Assembly (NCBI GenBank): GCA_016716065.1
Contig: JADJXA010000025.1
Location: 323,681-387,680, forward strand
Origin: Candidatus Leptovillus gracilis
Lineage (GTDB): Bacteria; Chloroflexota; Anaerolineae; Promineifilales; Promineifilaceae
Reading direction: 5' to 3'
Length of the DNA stretch: 64,000 nt
In this document: piece after piece, positions 19,601-28,185 of the stretch
Layout: every line of letters starts with the position of its first letter
How positions within the stretch are numbered: position 1 is the stretch's first letter
Translations under genes and position numbers: made by a program
The notes under the pieces: generated by a model
Told to the model about the DNA's origin: nothing
The model's input: only the letters and a program-made list of their open reading frames with translations
The model's database searches: none

Positions 19601-21277
19601 GCCGTTTTCTCGTCTAACTCCCAGTGGCAGCGCTTTTTTTACAAAGTTGAGTCATTCACACAATCCAGTGGCGAGTGGGTTGAAGTTGCCCGTTTAGCGG
19701 TAGGGGTTCAGGTAGATACGCGCTATAAAAACGGCTCTTCATCTCGTTACACGCTCCAGTTTAGCAATGGTCAGGGAATGCTTGCAGCAATTGGATTTAG
19801 CGTGGCCGCTGACGCGCTTAAATTCAGCTTTTACCCACTAGATGTTTCCGCGTTATTCGCGCATCCACGTTGGCCCACCCTCTACCAAAATCTATCGCCT
19901 CACTATTTTCTACACCTGTTACAACAGGATCAGCGGGTAAGTAACCTGAGTAGTTTTGAGATTGAGTGGCTATGGCAGATTGAACTATCTATGCTAACGA
20001 CCGTTGCCATCTCCCGCTCCTGTTCTTTACCTGAAGCCGCGCAAGAAGTGCAAGAGAATCGCCACGCTCTAGCCAATCATGCCCTTAATATCATCTTTCA
20101 AAGTCAGGCTATAGACGAAATAGGCGATTCCATCATGACCGGCAAATTGCATAAGCAATTGCTGGATCATCAAGTAAATCCTGACGTTCAGGCCGCTTTA
20201 TCCGCTGCGGCGACGGCGCTGTGGCACCCCAACCAACAGGATTTAGCAGAATGGCTGTCTGGCTGTTATGCCTCTTCATTGGGCGCAGTTTTGTTTACGG
20301 CCGTTATCCAACTATTGCCCGATATTGAACCAAACGACCTCCATATGGACATCGCCGGCGGTTGCATCTGGATTTCCGAAGCTATCACCGGCGGCGTTGG
20401 ACTAATCTCTAAAATCGTTACCGCAATTACGCAACATCCACGCCAGTTTGAGTTACAGCTATTAGACACCCTCGCCCATTGTCGCCGGAGCCAGCTTGCC
20501 CAGCAATTACGCGCAGTTGTCCAGCTTATACAAGAACAAAACCCCGAATTAGAAGCTGTTTTCGCGCAAGTTCGCCAAGAAAGCGACCTGTCCAGTCTGA
20601 CAAACGCACAAAAGAGATTAACGCATATCTTGGAAGCGCATGGCATTCCGCCCACACGCCAACTTTTTGTCGCCCTGAATAATAAAATCCTACGGGCGAA
20701 TTCCGATGCAGATACCGACAAACTGATCGCTGATCTGGCGCATCATTGGGAGGCTGAAGAGAATCGCTTGGGAATTGCCATAGACTTGCGTGTGATCGCT
20801 GTGGCCGGTTATCAAATTCCCACAATACAGGAGCAAGTCAAGAAAGTGCTCAACCGGATTGGCGGCGGTCAGCCCGTTCAAGATGAGACCCAAGTTTTCA
20901 ATTTGCTCCAATCATTGCTCTGGCTAAATTGTGTAGATAGTTGCCCCGATTGCATCCAGACATGGAACCCGTATCAACCCCAAATACGGCCGTCGCGTGA
21001 TCTGCTCACGCTTTTACTGGCGCCATATGGGCAGACCATCCTATACGGTGACGCCTACTGGGAGAGCCAACTACAAAAAGCATTGGTAGCAGAGTATCAG
21101 GCCGAACTCCTTTGTGAACAGGCAGAGTTAGCCGAATGTAAAATTGCTCTGTTGCACGCCTTGACGCAGCCCATTGATATAGGCTTTCAAAGTTTTTACC
21201 CTGTTATCGAAAGTATTAGACAAGATAAACAGCAATGGCGATTCCATCTAATCATCCGCGAATTGGTGGGAGAATAA
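16682..21277 (+). CDS. dpdJ: DpdJ, large DEAD/DEAH-box helicase
   Basis: A 1531-residue superfamily 2 helicase. Walker A is GAGTGAGKT (K201), the DExH box is LLDEIHTYEG near residue 400, and GLSATLT follows. The second RecA lobe has ATSTLEVGFNDPNVGAVIQ and SFLQRKGRAGRQRG. A cysteine-rich insert (CPYFTCPNELCNH ... CRKECGFE) sits between motifs I and II, and a C-terminal CVDSCPDCIQTW looks like the terminal domain of MrfA/DUF1998-type helicases. It is the largest gene of the operon. It should act on DNA in the restriction arm of the system. Confidence 0.85.
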   Translation: MNHSDFNHLCNEVLSLIELEETKLLGWGFVNIRVDLRRDLLDMLSKLPATAVALWNKAQQTNYTEQDIIENLIERRLLFEVPDGYRSRFAETVRLLFLLRQRFSNDDWQVAPHLVSDFKLKLQPRRYPRRNITLEQLREALKPLRPSQLFEDSIATLLQGTSTQSLQLSQFQLDAIIQQIRNLQANNDQALVIGAGTGAGKTKAFYLPALAYIAENIQSDYATTQVLALYPRTELLKDQLAEAFSEARKLDSLLSKAGKRQISLGAYYGDTPSRAADFSSPHKPNGWKQADDLRGWICPYFTCPNELCNHAEMIWLQQDIDREAVANRSNTFGEHTRLQCRKECGFETDAGQLMLTREQMIKHPPDILFTTTEMLNRRLSRVAEHSLFGVNANNPPRLVLLDEIHTYEGISGAQVAYLLRRWRQARGTHGPQRSLCLVGLSATLTQAETFFAKLVGLPARSVQYIEPHENDLITEGMEYNIVLRGDPVSGTSLLSTSVQTAMLLGRALDNGDNPVSQGAFGSKTFAFTDKLDVINRWYYIQYDAEYNKRLSRWRKLPEPPDNQRRERMDLGQIWPMSERIGHDLEVALRLGRTTSQDRGFNTDAELVIATSTLEVGFNDPNVGAVIQHKAPRSMASFLQRKGRAGRQRGMRPWLALVVSAYGRDRWAFQHAEEVFDPRLATIHLPLENYYVQKIQAAFALLDWLALVLKKQGFDADVWKSLSSAPYSSSSWFSGQRKAMAAILRDLLNGKRLEEFTAYLTQALVLQHDETAVTSILWGEPRSLLYHVIPTILRQLETDWQAINRGNPQKWADNIAAMPLPAFVPSALFNDLNVPEVQIFVPTERWQSDETREEMLGLAQSLIEFAPGRANKRFALTHHADLAHWLQIPDPAPDAPHNLNIHALKAEFDPVPSSITVSDTSYLVYRPRAYHLNAVPDDVRTTSYSQLQWLSHFQPRSISTNANQSALAAQRQALAVFSSNSQWQRFFYKVESFTQSSGEWVEVARLAVGVQVDTRYKNGSSSRYTLQFSNGQGMLAAIGFSVAADALKFSFYPLDVSALFAHPRWPTLYQNLSPHYFLHLLQQDQRVSNLSSFEIEWLWQIELSMLTTVAISRSCSLPEAAQEVQENRHALANHALNIIFQSQAIDEIGDSIMTGKLHKQLLDHQVNPDVQAALSAAATALWHPNQQDLAEWLSGCYASSLGAVLFTAVIQLLPDIEPNDLHMDIAGGCIWISEAITGGVGLISKIVTAITQHPRQFELQLLDTLAHCRRSQLAQQLRAVVQLIQEQNPELEAVFAQVRQESDLSSLTNAQKRLTHILEAHGIPPTRQLFVALNNKILRANSDADTDKLIADLAHHWEAEENRLGIAIDLRVIAVAGYQIPTIQEQVKKVLNRIGGGQPVQDETQVFNLLQSLLWLNCVDSCPDCIQTWNPYQPQIRPSRDLLTLLLAPYGQTILYGDAYWESQLQKALVAEYQAELLCEQAELAECKIALLHALTQPIDIGFQSFYPVIESIRQDKQQWRFHLIIRELVGE

Positions 21278-21281
21278 ATCA

Positions 21282-21791
21282 ATGTCTAATCGCATGATCA
21301 AATCAGCCACCCGCAAAAATTCTTTACAGCTAACCGATTGCCTCAGCTCACTGTTTATGCTGGAATTGGCGCTGCCCAGCCAACAGTTTTATTTGTTCTC
21401 GCCATGGATAAGTGATGTCGCTCTAGTAGATAACCGCTTTGGCCAAGTCAGGTCAATTGTCCCTAACCTTGAAGAGCGTCAATTACCCCTCTCTACGCTG
21501 CTAAACGCAATGGCTTCGCGGGGAACGGCCGTTTACATTGTTTGCCGCCCCTCTTACGAGCGAACAGAAACGTTTTTGCGAAAATTATTGGTAGATATTC
21601 AGGTCAGGCAGGTGGAAACTCTGCACGAAAAAGGATTAATCACCGATCATTTTTATCTGCGCGGCTCCATGAACTTCACCTATTCAGGTATTCACATCAA
21701 CGATGAACATATCGAGCTAACCACAGACACAGAACAGGTTGCTCGCGCCTTGTTGGAAGCGCGACACCGATGGGAAACTCTTGGAAAATGA
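21282..21791 (+). CDS. dpdK: DpdK, phospholipase D-like nuclease
   Basis: A 169-residue protein with a single HKD motif: H115, K117 and, after a short strand, G128-S129-x-N131. Single-HKD proteins usually dimerise to make one active site and often cut DNA, as in the Nuc and BfiI enzymes. This makes DpdK the best nuclease candidate for cutting unmodified DNA. It starts 4 bases after dpdJ and overlaps the next gene by ATGA. Confidence 0.85.
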   Translation: MSNRMIKSATRKNSLQLTDCLSSLFMLELALPSQQFYLFSPWISDVALVDNRFGQVRSIVPNLEERQLPLSTLLNAMASRGTAVYIVCRPSYERTETFLRKLLVDIQVRQVETLHEKGLITDHFYLRGSMNFTYSGIHINDEHIELTTDTEQVARALLEARHRWETLGK

Positions 21792-23533
21792 CCACTGTAA
21801 CCTTTGCCAACCCTGATCAATACGCCTTTGCTCAGGAGTTTGTCCGTCCTCTTGTTAATCAGGGCATTCGCGCCATGGGCGATCCTCATCAGCTAACGCT
21901 GACCACAGATCACGCCGCCGTTAACCTGCTGTTTCAGCGTCTGGCGAAAACAAATGCCGCCATATTGCCTTACTTGGGAAATCGTTCGGATCAATGGTTG
22001 CTAGTTGGGCAAGACCGTCGCGCCCTGGATGAAATGTTGGCGCGTGTGACCGCCTTTGTCATTCCTTCTTACGCTGAATTTGGCGATGGGGCACGCTTTG
22101 CCGAACTTTCTCTCTTTGACCCGCAAAAGAACATACTGAACCAATTGGGAGCGCAACTGTACAATCTTGGTTACTACAAGTGGGAGTCGTCCCCGAGGTA
22201 CCGCGAAACAATTCTTGCCCGGCTATCACTGTGGCTCAAGTTGGAAGAAATCGAACCGTCCCTTGAACTGCCTCCTCAGTATGGGTACCGGGACCTGTAT
22301 CAACTATTTACGCAAGCATTGAGTGTTAAAAACTGGCCGACGGCCGCAAATGTTTTGTCTGAGATGCGCCGGCTCAATCTGACAACCGCCGAAAACCTGC
22401 AATTCTTGCATGTTCAATGGTTAGCTGAACAACAAAGATGGCAAGACATTTGGGATGATCCAGATTTTGCAATGCTCGCCAGGTTAAGAATGCCCCGCGA
22501 TGTACGGTCGGCCATGTTGACCACTTTCCATCATGTGAACCTGCTGGCTTTAGAACGAGCGGGGCAATGGGAAACGGCCGTTGCCATCTTCCAAGAGATG
22601 CAAGGGCGTTTAGGTACATTACTGGTAGGACGATTTGGCGTTGCGCAAGCTCCCGTTCTGCGCGTTTTTGGTTATCAGGCACTACTCAACAACGATGCCA
22701 CCACATTAGAAAGTCTCCTAGCTGAGGCTTCAGATTTAGAGACGATTCACTGCCTCAACCAGTTAAAAAGCCGGCTGACCCCATCAGACGCCAAAACGAA
22801 AGTTCTCACTCAAGACCCCTTACAACAAGCCATCCTGGCTTTAAAAGCAAATGATTACGACACCGTTATTCAAGCAATAAAAGCTATTGACGACATAACC
22901 GCCCGGGTTTTGTTGGCTATTGAAATCGCCTATCACAGCCGTGATGATCTGCTAATACAAGAAGCATGGACTATTTACCAGAGCCTTTCCCCAGAGCAGA
23001 AACAAGCGCTCATGGTCAACGGCCGTTATGTGGGTATTTACCTCGATTTCTTGCGGGAAAGTAGTACCGATCAACCAAAATCCATATGGGCCACAGAAGT
23101 AAAGAAAGCACGGGACGCCGCCTGGGATGGCGTGTGTGAAGTTGAATATTATCTGAGGCGTTTGGTTGAAGACCGGTATGCCAAGAAATTTGGAGATGTC
23201 TGGGAGTCTCGCGTTAACCCTGAATTACGCGAGAGATGGGCAGGCACACAAACTAAAGACGAAAAAACCTTCGCCCGCTATGGAATGCGAAAATCTTCAC
23301 TGTTGGACTACACTTACATGGGTGATTTGGTCGGGTTAATCAACAATCAGTGGCCACTCTTTGAAGATATTTTGGGCGCAGGCAAGGCAGCCAAACAAGA
23401 GTTTACACGGGTGACAGAAGCGGTAATTCGTGTCCGAAACCCTCTGGCGCACAACAGGGATGTGCCTCTCAATGAATTACGCCGGGCTGATGTTTACTGT
23501 GCTGATTTGCTAATGCTTCTCAGGGGGCCATGA
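21788..23533 (+). CDS. TPR-like protein with C-terminal HEPN-like motif
   Basis: A 581-residue protein, last gene of the dpd operon. The middle is helical-repeat material (ALERAGQWETAVAIFQEMQG and similar, TPR-like). Near the end sits R550-N-P-L-A-H555, an Rx4H motif of the HEPN type, in a helical context like Swt1-type HEPN domains. HEPN proteins are often RNases in defence systems. It could also be the local counterpart of DpdD, which I cannot otherwise find, but I do not recognise it as such. The start at 21788 (ATGA overlap with dpdK) is preferred over the ATG at 21770. Confidence 0.6.
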   Translation: MTTVTFANPDQYAFAQEFVRPLVNQGIRAMGDPHQLTLTTDHAAVNLLFQRLAKTNAAILPYLGNRSDQWLLVGQDRRALDEMLARVTAFVIPSYAEFGDGARFAELSLFDPQKNILNQLGAQLYNLGYYKWESSPRYRETILARLSLWLKLEEIEPSLELPPQYGYRDLYQLFTQALSVKNWPTAANVLSEMRRLNLTTAENLQFLHVQWLAEQQRWQDIWDDPDFAMLARLRMPRDVRSAMLTTFHHVNLLALERAGQWETAVAIFQEMQGRLGTLLVGRFGVAQAPVLRVFGYQALLNNDATTLESLLAEASDLETIHCLNQLKSRLTPSDAKTKVLTQDPLQQAILALKANDYDTVIQAIKAIDDITARVLLAIEIAYHSRDDLLIQEAWTIYQSLSPEQKQALMVNGRYVGIYLDFLRESSTDQPKSIWATEVKKARDAAWDGVCEVEYYLRRLVEDRYAKKFGDVWESRVNPELRERWAGTQTKDEKTFARYGMRKSSLLDYTYMGDLVGLINNQWPLFEDILGAGKAAKQEFTRVTEAVIRVRNPLAHNRDVPLNELRRADVYCADLLMLLRGP

Positions 23534-23568
23534 TTTCCTATTTGGGCAAAATCTTAAATAATAGTCGT

Positions 23569-23763
23569 CTACTCAAACGGCCGTACCATCTCAATCTCAT
23601 ACACTTCCGCTAAAGAAACGTCTATCTCATCCAGTGCCTTCTGAACATCGCGTGTTATCAACGCCACTGTATCGGGCGCCAATGTCACGTCAACTTCCTG
23701 CCCCTCCATTAACTCAAGCACGACGTGCAAAACCTTGTCTGGATTTGTATCAGCCTGTTTCAT
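23569..23763 (-). CDS. Small acidic hypothetical protein
   Basis: A 64-residue protein with a good Shine-Dalgarno (AAGGAG, 8 bases before ATG). Its start overlaps the stop of the upstream ATPase gene (ATGA). It is strongly acidic (ELMEGQEVDVTL, ALDEIDVSLAEVYEIEMV). No known family is recognised. As the third gene of this opposed operon it may be a partner or inhibitor of the ATPase. It converges on the dpd operon with a 35-base gap and no visible terminator. Confidence 0.6.
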   Translation of the reverse strand: MKQADTNPDKVLHVVLELMEGQEVDVTLAPDTVALITRDVQKALDEIDVSLAEVYEIEMVRPFE

Positions 23764-26204
23764 GTTTCTCGCTCCTTGTAAGATCCTTCTTCTGTTTCAA
23801 CCAGATGCAGACGTAAGGCGGTGTACACATCAGGCACTAACATCCGTATCTCTTCCTGTACTTCAGGAGACACTTCCGTCAAAGCCACGCTCTCACCACG
23901 TCGCCAGGCATCAACCACCCGACTTGTGCGATCTGATAAGGTTGTAGACCCCGCCTGTTCACATTGCTCGATATAACGCTGGACCTGGCTCAATACGTTG
24001 GCTAACGGCCGTCCCTCCAGCAAATAATCCTTGTCTATTTCTGACACATCCATCTGGGCCAATCTGGAAAACCACGTCTCATAAGGTACGTCTTTCAACA
24101 ATTGCCCAATGAGAACACTATCGTAAAACCCCTGACGCAACTCGAAAAAATCATCGAACAGAAACTGAAATGCCTGCCAGCTCCTGTCACTGATTTGTTC
24201 ATGCCGCCACCGATAACGCTGATGCGTGTCATTGACCCAACACCAGAAATCAGCAGGAAAACCTGGTAAACGGTAGGCTCCTTCGCCTTTGACAACCAGG
24301 GCAAATGTTTGCAATACTAACGCCAGCAGCTCCACCTTCATACCCAACTGAGTCTCAAGATCAAGCCTTACACGTTGGCGATAGTTGTCTGCTGTCATTT
24401 GCAAAGAGACAAGCTCTTTGGCCGTCGCCAATTGTTCTTGTAACTTTTTCGTTTCACTGCCGGTCGCTGTTCCGTACCGGCATAAGTCGAAAGCTATCAT
24501 GCCAATATCGCGCGTTAGCGCGATGCCATCCTGTGCTTCATCTACTCCTTCCAGATAAATGGGCAGGCGCACATCCAGATACGTTTTGCGCCAGCGTAGC
24601 GCGCCACGCGGCTTGGCTACATGCTCCCGATATATCCAGTCAATGGGCTGCACAGTGCGCAGCCAACGTGCCGCACCCTGACGCAAGGACCGCAGCATCT
24701 GCCGGTTGACCGACTTGCCCAGAAGCCAGTCTCTAACAACCATCTGGCTTTCGTCCTCAATGATCAGGCTGCTCGTTGCTTCGCGGGGCTGGTAAAAACG
24801 AATGAGAGGCTCAACGGGAATTGCCCTTTGTTCTGCGGTAATGGCGAAGGCCAGCAGCAGAGTTCCCGGCAGAGCAATCAGATTATCACTGTCTGGCTCC
24901 AACAAAGGTCCGTAAAACTCGCACAAACGCGCCAGACGACTGTCTTCCACTCTGGCGATATATTCCGGCCGAGCGAAATCTACCAGCACATCCAACGGGT
25001 CTTCACCCGTGGTAGTGCGCCGCAATATCTCGTGCAGATACCGAACAAAATACCGTACTTTCCCTTTACCCGCAGGCAAAGCGCGGTAAATGCGCACCAG
25101 CGCTTCCCGCGTGAATGGGAAATAGGGCAGGCCCGGTACAGTGTTGTCATTCATCTCTGTCAGATAGCGAGATGCAAACTCATCACAGTTTGCTTCGGTT
25201 AAGACGTAAGACTCCTTGCCCGTTTCATCTGACAACCACATTTTCCCGACACGGTCATCTATCGTGTCCAGATGGCTGATGCGCTGCAACAATCCGCGGC
25301 CGCGCAAGCTATCTTCAAACGCGGCTGGCGTTAGCCCTAAAACAACGTCCCAGTTACCTGCTTCCAACGTCAGGAGGTAATCCAGTAGATCAGTGGCAAA
25401 GATATTAAGGGATTGCACCAAATCGTCCACCAGCAAAAGAGGCCGCTGTCCCTGTTCTGCCTGACAATGATACGAAATACGCTGCATCGTTTCAGCCAGC
25501 GATAGACCTTCCAGCAGATGGTCACGAAAAGCGGTGGTCAATTGATGACGGAACTGTTCGTAAGCTACCGGAACGGGCAGGGATGTTTCTCGAAGAATAG
25601 CCGACCAGGTTTCCTGACCAATCAGCTCCACGCCCATAGACTCGTCTATATCTCCTGGTTCAAACGCCAGGATTCTGTCTACGTGTGGTTGCAGCGCATT
25701 CAGCAAGCGGTAGAAAAGAGCGTTGATCAGGTCATCCGAATCGAGAAGGTTCTCCAGAGCGAACAAGAGAATCATTTTAGTGACCGTGCGCGATTTCTGC
25801 CGAGCGGCACTCCAGCGCTGTGTCGTCGTTTCGTTGAGAAACTGATTGGGCAACAAAGTCAGGAAACGATTGACGATGCTAAGAACATCTAGCTCATGGC
25901 GCGAAATACGCACCATTACCTGGCCCCGCTGCGGTTCTTCCTGGAGGATGCGCGTCTCTAGCCATTTAATCAGCTCCGATTTTCCCGATCCCGGGGCGCC
26001 GTACAACACCCAGATGCGGTTGCCCAAACCATTCTGTTGCCCCAGAACACGCCGCAGTAACGCATCCTCTGTCAACATTTCGAGATGGCCGTTAGGCTGA
26101 TAGCTGCGCATGGTCATGGGATAGTGGGTGCGCAAAAAGAGATCGGCGCCCAATAAATACCGTTGGTCGGCAGTGGGCGCAAAGATAGATAGGTTACTAC
26201 TCAA
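23760..26204 (-). CDS. DpdH-like P-loop ATPase
   Basis: About 814 residues from a TTG start at 26204 that overlaps the upstream stop (TTGA) behind a G-rich ribosome site. The longer frame to 26318 would run 118 bases into that gene. Walker A is GAPGSGKS (residues 69-76), with LLLVDDLVQSL as Walker B-like. The stretch after it (VVLGLTPAAFEDSLRGRG ... DDRVGKMWL ... FASRYL) parallels DpdH (VVGITDAYFKDSFPG ... KDRVTHHLTL ... IASRYL) in motif and order. I read it as a diverged DpdH paralogue. It might recognise or move DNA like DpdH, or form an alternative complex. Confidence 0.65.
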   Translation of the reverse strand: MSSNLSIFAPTADQRYLLGADLFLRTHYPMTMRSYQPNGHLEMLTEDALLRRVLGQQNGLGNRIWVLYGAPGSGKSELIKWLETRILQEEPQRGQVMVRISRHELDVLSIVNRFLTLLPNQFLNETTTQRWSAARQKSRTVTKMILLFALENLLDSDDLINALFYRLLNALQPHVDRILAFEPGDIDESMGVELIGQETWSAILRETSLPVPVAYEQFRHQLTTAFRDHLLEGLSLAETMQRISYHCQAEQGQRPLLLVDDLVQSLNIFATDLLDYLLTLEAGNWDVVLGLTPAAFEDSLRGRGLLQRISHLDTIDDRVGKMWLSDETGKESYVLTEANCDEFASRYLTEMNDNTVPGLPYFPFTREALVRIYRALPAGKGKVRYFVRYLHEILRRTTTGEDPLDVLVDFARPEYIARVEDSRLARLCEFYGPLLEPDSDNLIALPGTLLLAFAITAEQRAIPVEPLIRFYQPREATSSLIIEDESQMVVRDWLLGKSVNRQMLRSLRQGAARWLRTVQPIDWIYREHVAKPRGALRWRKTYLDVRLPIYLEGVDEAQDGIALTRDIGMIAFDLCRYGTATGSETKKLQEQLATAKELVSLQMTADNYRQRVRLDLETQLGMKVELLALVLQTFALVVKGEGAYRLPGFPADFWCWVNDTHQRYRWRHEQISDRSWQAFQFLFDDFFELRQGFYDSVLIGQLLKDVPYETWFSRLAQMDVSEIDKDYLLEGRPLANVLSQVQRYIEQCEQAGSTTLSDRTSRVVDAWRRGESVALTEVSPEVQEEIRMLVPDVYTALRLHLVETEEGSYKERET

Positions 26205-26971
26205 GCCCCACCCCCGTTGCAAAGAAGATAACGTAACCGCTGTTCCGCGAAATAGGGCTTGTTGGGTGCATCCTGATAAGGGCGCATTAAGATGTTTCGC
26301 TGCTGATGTAAGTACCACAACGGCTGACCAACTGCGTGCGCCAGGTTGCCGGTTTGTGTCTGGTGGGGTAAATAGCCCGCCAGGTGCTCTTCCAAAAAGT
26401 CCTGGATAAACCCCTCGCGTCTATCCCACACGACGAGAATTTCTTGTAACAGGGTGGGGGAATAAACGCATTGAAACCCATCGCCGATGCGTCGCCCTAT
26501 ACCCAGGTAAGCCATTACTCGTTTCCAGGAACGGATTTTTTCCTGACTGAGACCGCCTAACTCAGCGACAGGTCGCAACTTGTTCGCCTCGGTGTGAACG
26601 TCACTCACGTACAGATGATTCGGTTTGATAAAAAGCTCTTGTAGCAGCAGCAAGTACAACGAATCTAATTCGTGGTTAGGCGTGATTTTTCGACTGGCAA
26701 GCGCCTGCAAACGAGCAATCACGGTTAACCGGAAGGAGGTTGTTGGCCTTTCCGGTTCCCCCAGACAAAACCCATCGCGGTCTTCGATCAGAAAAGCGGC
26801 GACGAGAAAGGAGAGAGCGTCGTCAATGCTTTGGGGTGAAACAGCTCGCTTGTCTTTATAGTCTGGAAGACAGGCCTGATAAATCGCCTGGCGCGAGACC
26901 GGCTTCGTATTCTGAGCCACAAAGGTGTAGACGACTTCCAGTTCTGGACCGGATACAGGACGAAATAGCAT
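26201..26971 (-). CDS. Winged-helix protein, possibly DpdG-like
   Basis: A 256-residue protein with RBS GGAGAG three bases before ATG. The N-terminus looks winged-helix-like (FVAQNTKPVSRQAIYQACL). A later segment (WKRVMAYLGIGRRIGDGFQCVYSP) resembles the corresponding part of DpdG (WLTWASFLGWGW ... LLMPD). Together with the DpdH-like gene downstream, this repeats the dpdG-dpdH gene pair on the opposite strand. The DpdG relation is weak at sequence level and rests partly on gene order. It is divergent from the second TGT-like gene, sharing a 94-base promoter region. Confidence 0.5.
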   Translation of the reverse strand: MLFRPVSGPELEVVYTFVAQNTKPVSRQAIYQACLPDYKDKRAVSPQSIDDALSFLVAAFLIEDRDGFCLGEPERPTTSFRLTVIARLQALASRKITPNHELDSLYLLLLQELFIKPNHLYVSDVHTEANKLRPVAELGGLSQEKIRSWKRVMAYLGIGRRIGDGFQCVYSPTLLQEILVVWDRREGFIQDFLEEHLAGYLPHQTQTGNLAHAVGQPLWYLHQQRNILMRPYQDAPNKPYFAEQRLRYLLCNGGGA

Positions 26972-27038
26972 GATCTCTCCAGGTTAGCGAACCATTGACG
27001 CAGATCGCTACGTGTGCTAGTTTACACAGTGGTTAACG

Positions 27039-27056
27039 TGTTCGCAATAAAGAACA
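27039..27056. promoter_or_regulatory. Operator-like inverted repeat, site 3
   Basis: The sequence TGTTCGCAATAAAGAACA is the third copy of TGTTC-N8-GAACA and shares TGTTCGC with site 1. It ends 9 bases before the second TGT-like gene. A -35-like TTGACG and a weak -10-like TAGTTT (17-base spacing) lie upstream, around 26995-27023. Confidence 0.65.
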
Positions 27057-27065
27057 AGATGTGAC

Positions 27066-27965
27066 ATGGACTTCTACGTAAGTTGGTATCCCGGAGATCC
27101 CCTTTATCCCGTCTACGATCCAGATTGCGCCTTACTGGTGAGTATTACGTCGGTGGCTCAAGACTGGACAATTGATCGTCTGGCAACGCTTCCGCGCCGA
27201 CTGCTGATAGATAGCGGTGGTTACCGCTTTGCGATTGCCCCTGACGATGCTTTATCACCCAAGCAAGTGCTACAAAGGCAACTGGCGCTGCTGAACGGGG
27301 CGACAATTCCGACGATCATCTGCGCTCGTGATTATCCCCTACTCGACAAATCTATCAGCCCCAATGAGCGGGATAAAAGTATTACCCAAACAATAGCCTT
27401 TGCTTATGAGCTAAAGACTCTTATTAACCAGAATGGACTGGAACACCACGTTACACCGATGGCCGTTATCCAGGGCAATGATGAGGATTCATTGGCTTAC
27501 TGTGCCAGAGAGTTGCAGGCTATCGGCTTTCCCTTGTACGGGATAGGTTCACTGGCGGAGTTACGAAAGCACAACCTGATTATGGAACGAGTGAAGGTTG
27601 TGGCCAACATCATTGGCCCGGAGAAGCTGCACATCTTTGGTATCGGCGCAGTGCAAACAGCGCAGACTTTCCAGAAAATGGGTATCCACTCCCTTGATTC
27701 TTCACGACCGGCTAAAGCCGCCGCTTACAATGAGGTTCTTTACAGTAATCCCTATCGTCGTTTTGGGATTTTGGAACCTCCGTCAATTCCGCTAAAAGGT
27801 CGCATTGCGCCGCATAAACGATTAAGCGCTCCTTTGCACTGCCACTGCCCCATATGCCAGGAAGATGCAACACGGATATTGGGTGTCGGCAAGCGTAGCC
27901 ATATCCGCGACCGGGCCTTGCACAACTATTACCATCTCAAAAAGGCTTTTCTTAGCCAAAACTAA
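27066..27965 (+). CDS. Second TGT-family (DpdA-like) base-exchange enzyme
   Basis: A 299-residue TGT-fold protein, shorter than bacterial tRNA TGT (about 370). D49 lies in IDSGGY, the hallmark DSGG segment, and D211 in SLDSSRP is the candidate nucleophile. The zinc site is C259-x-C261-xx-C264 with H286. It shares the CxCxxC...H layout and the S-x-D-S segment with DpdA at 3908, but the two are far apart in sequence. Shorter DpdA-like families are known from phages. With queC and a transporter next to it, its substrate is probably preQ0 or a relative. Whether it modifies DNA or tRNA is open. Confidence 0.75.
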   Translation: MDFYVSWYPGDPLYPVYDPDCALLVSITSVAQDWTIDRLATLPRRLLIDSGGYRFAIAPDDALSPKQVLQRQLALLNGATIPTIICARDYPLLDKSISPNERDKSITQTIAFAYELKTLINQNGLEHHVTPMAVIQGNDEDSLAYCARELQAIGFPLYGIGSLAELRKHNLIMERVKVVANIIGPEKLHIFGIGAVQTAQTFQKMGIHSLDSSRPAKAAAYNEVLYSNPYRRFGILEPPSIPLKGRIAPHKRLSAPLHCHCPICQEDATRILGVGKRSHIRDRALHNYYHLKKAFLSQN

Positions 27966-28185
27966 GTCCCTGCCATTCGTCCATCTCACTGTTACTGCTA
28001 TAATCAGTTTCATGCCGGTGGCAGAAAAGGGTTACACGACCCGTACCCGGCTTACCAAAACTGCGGTATTTTGTGCCCCGTTTCCTTTCTACCGCAACAA
28101 AGTCTTGGCTTGTCACAATGCCTGCTGCTGCTCCGGCAGTTGTCACGCAGTGGCAAGCGTCAGCACGACAAGGAAGTGAACAAAT

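Noticed and set aside
23760..26204. A BREX BrxC gene
   Set aside because: The ATPase shares more ordered segments with DpdH in the same locus, and no other BREX gene is present.
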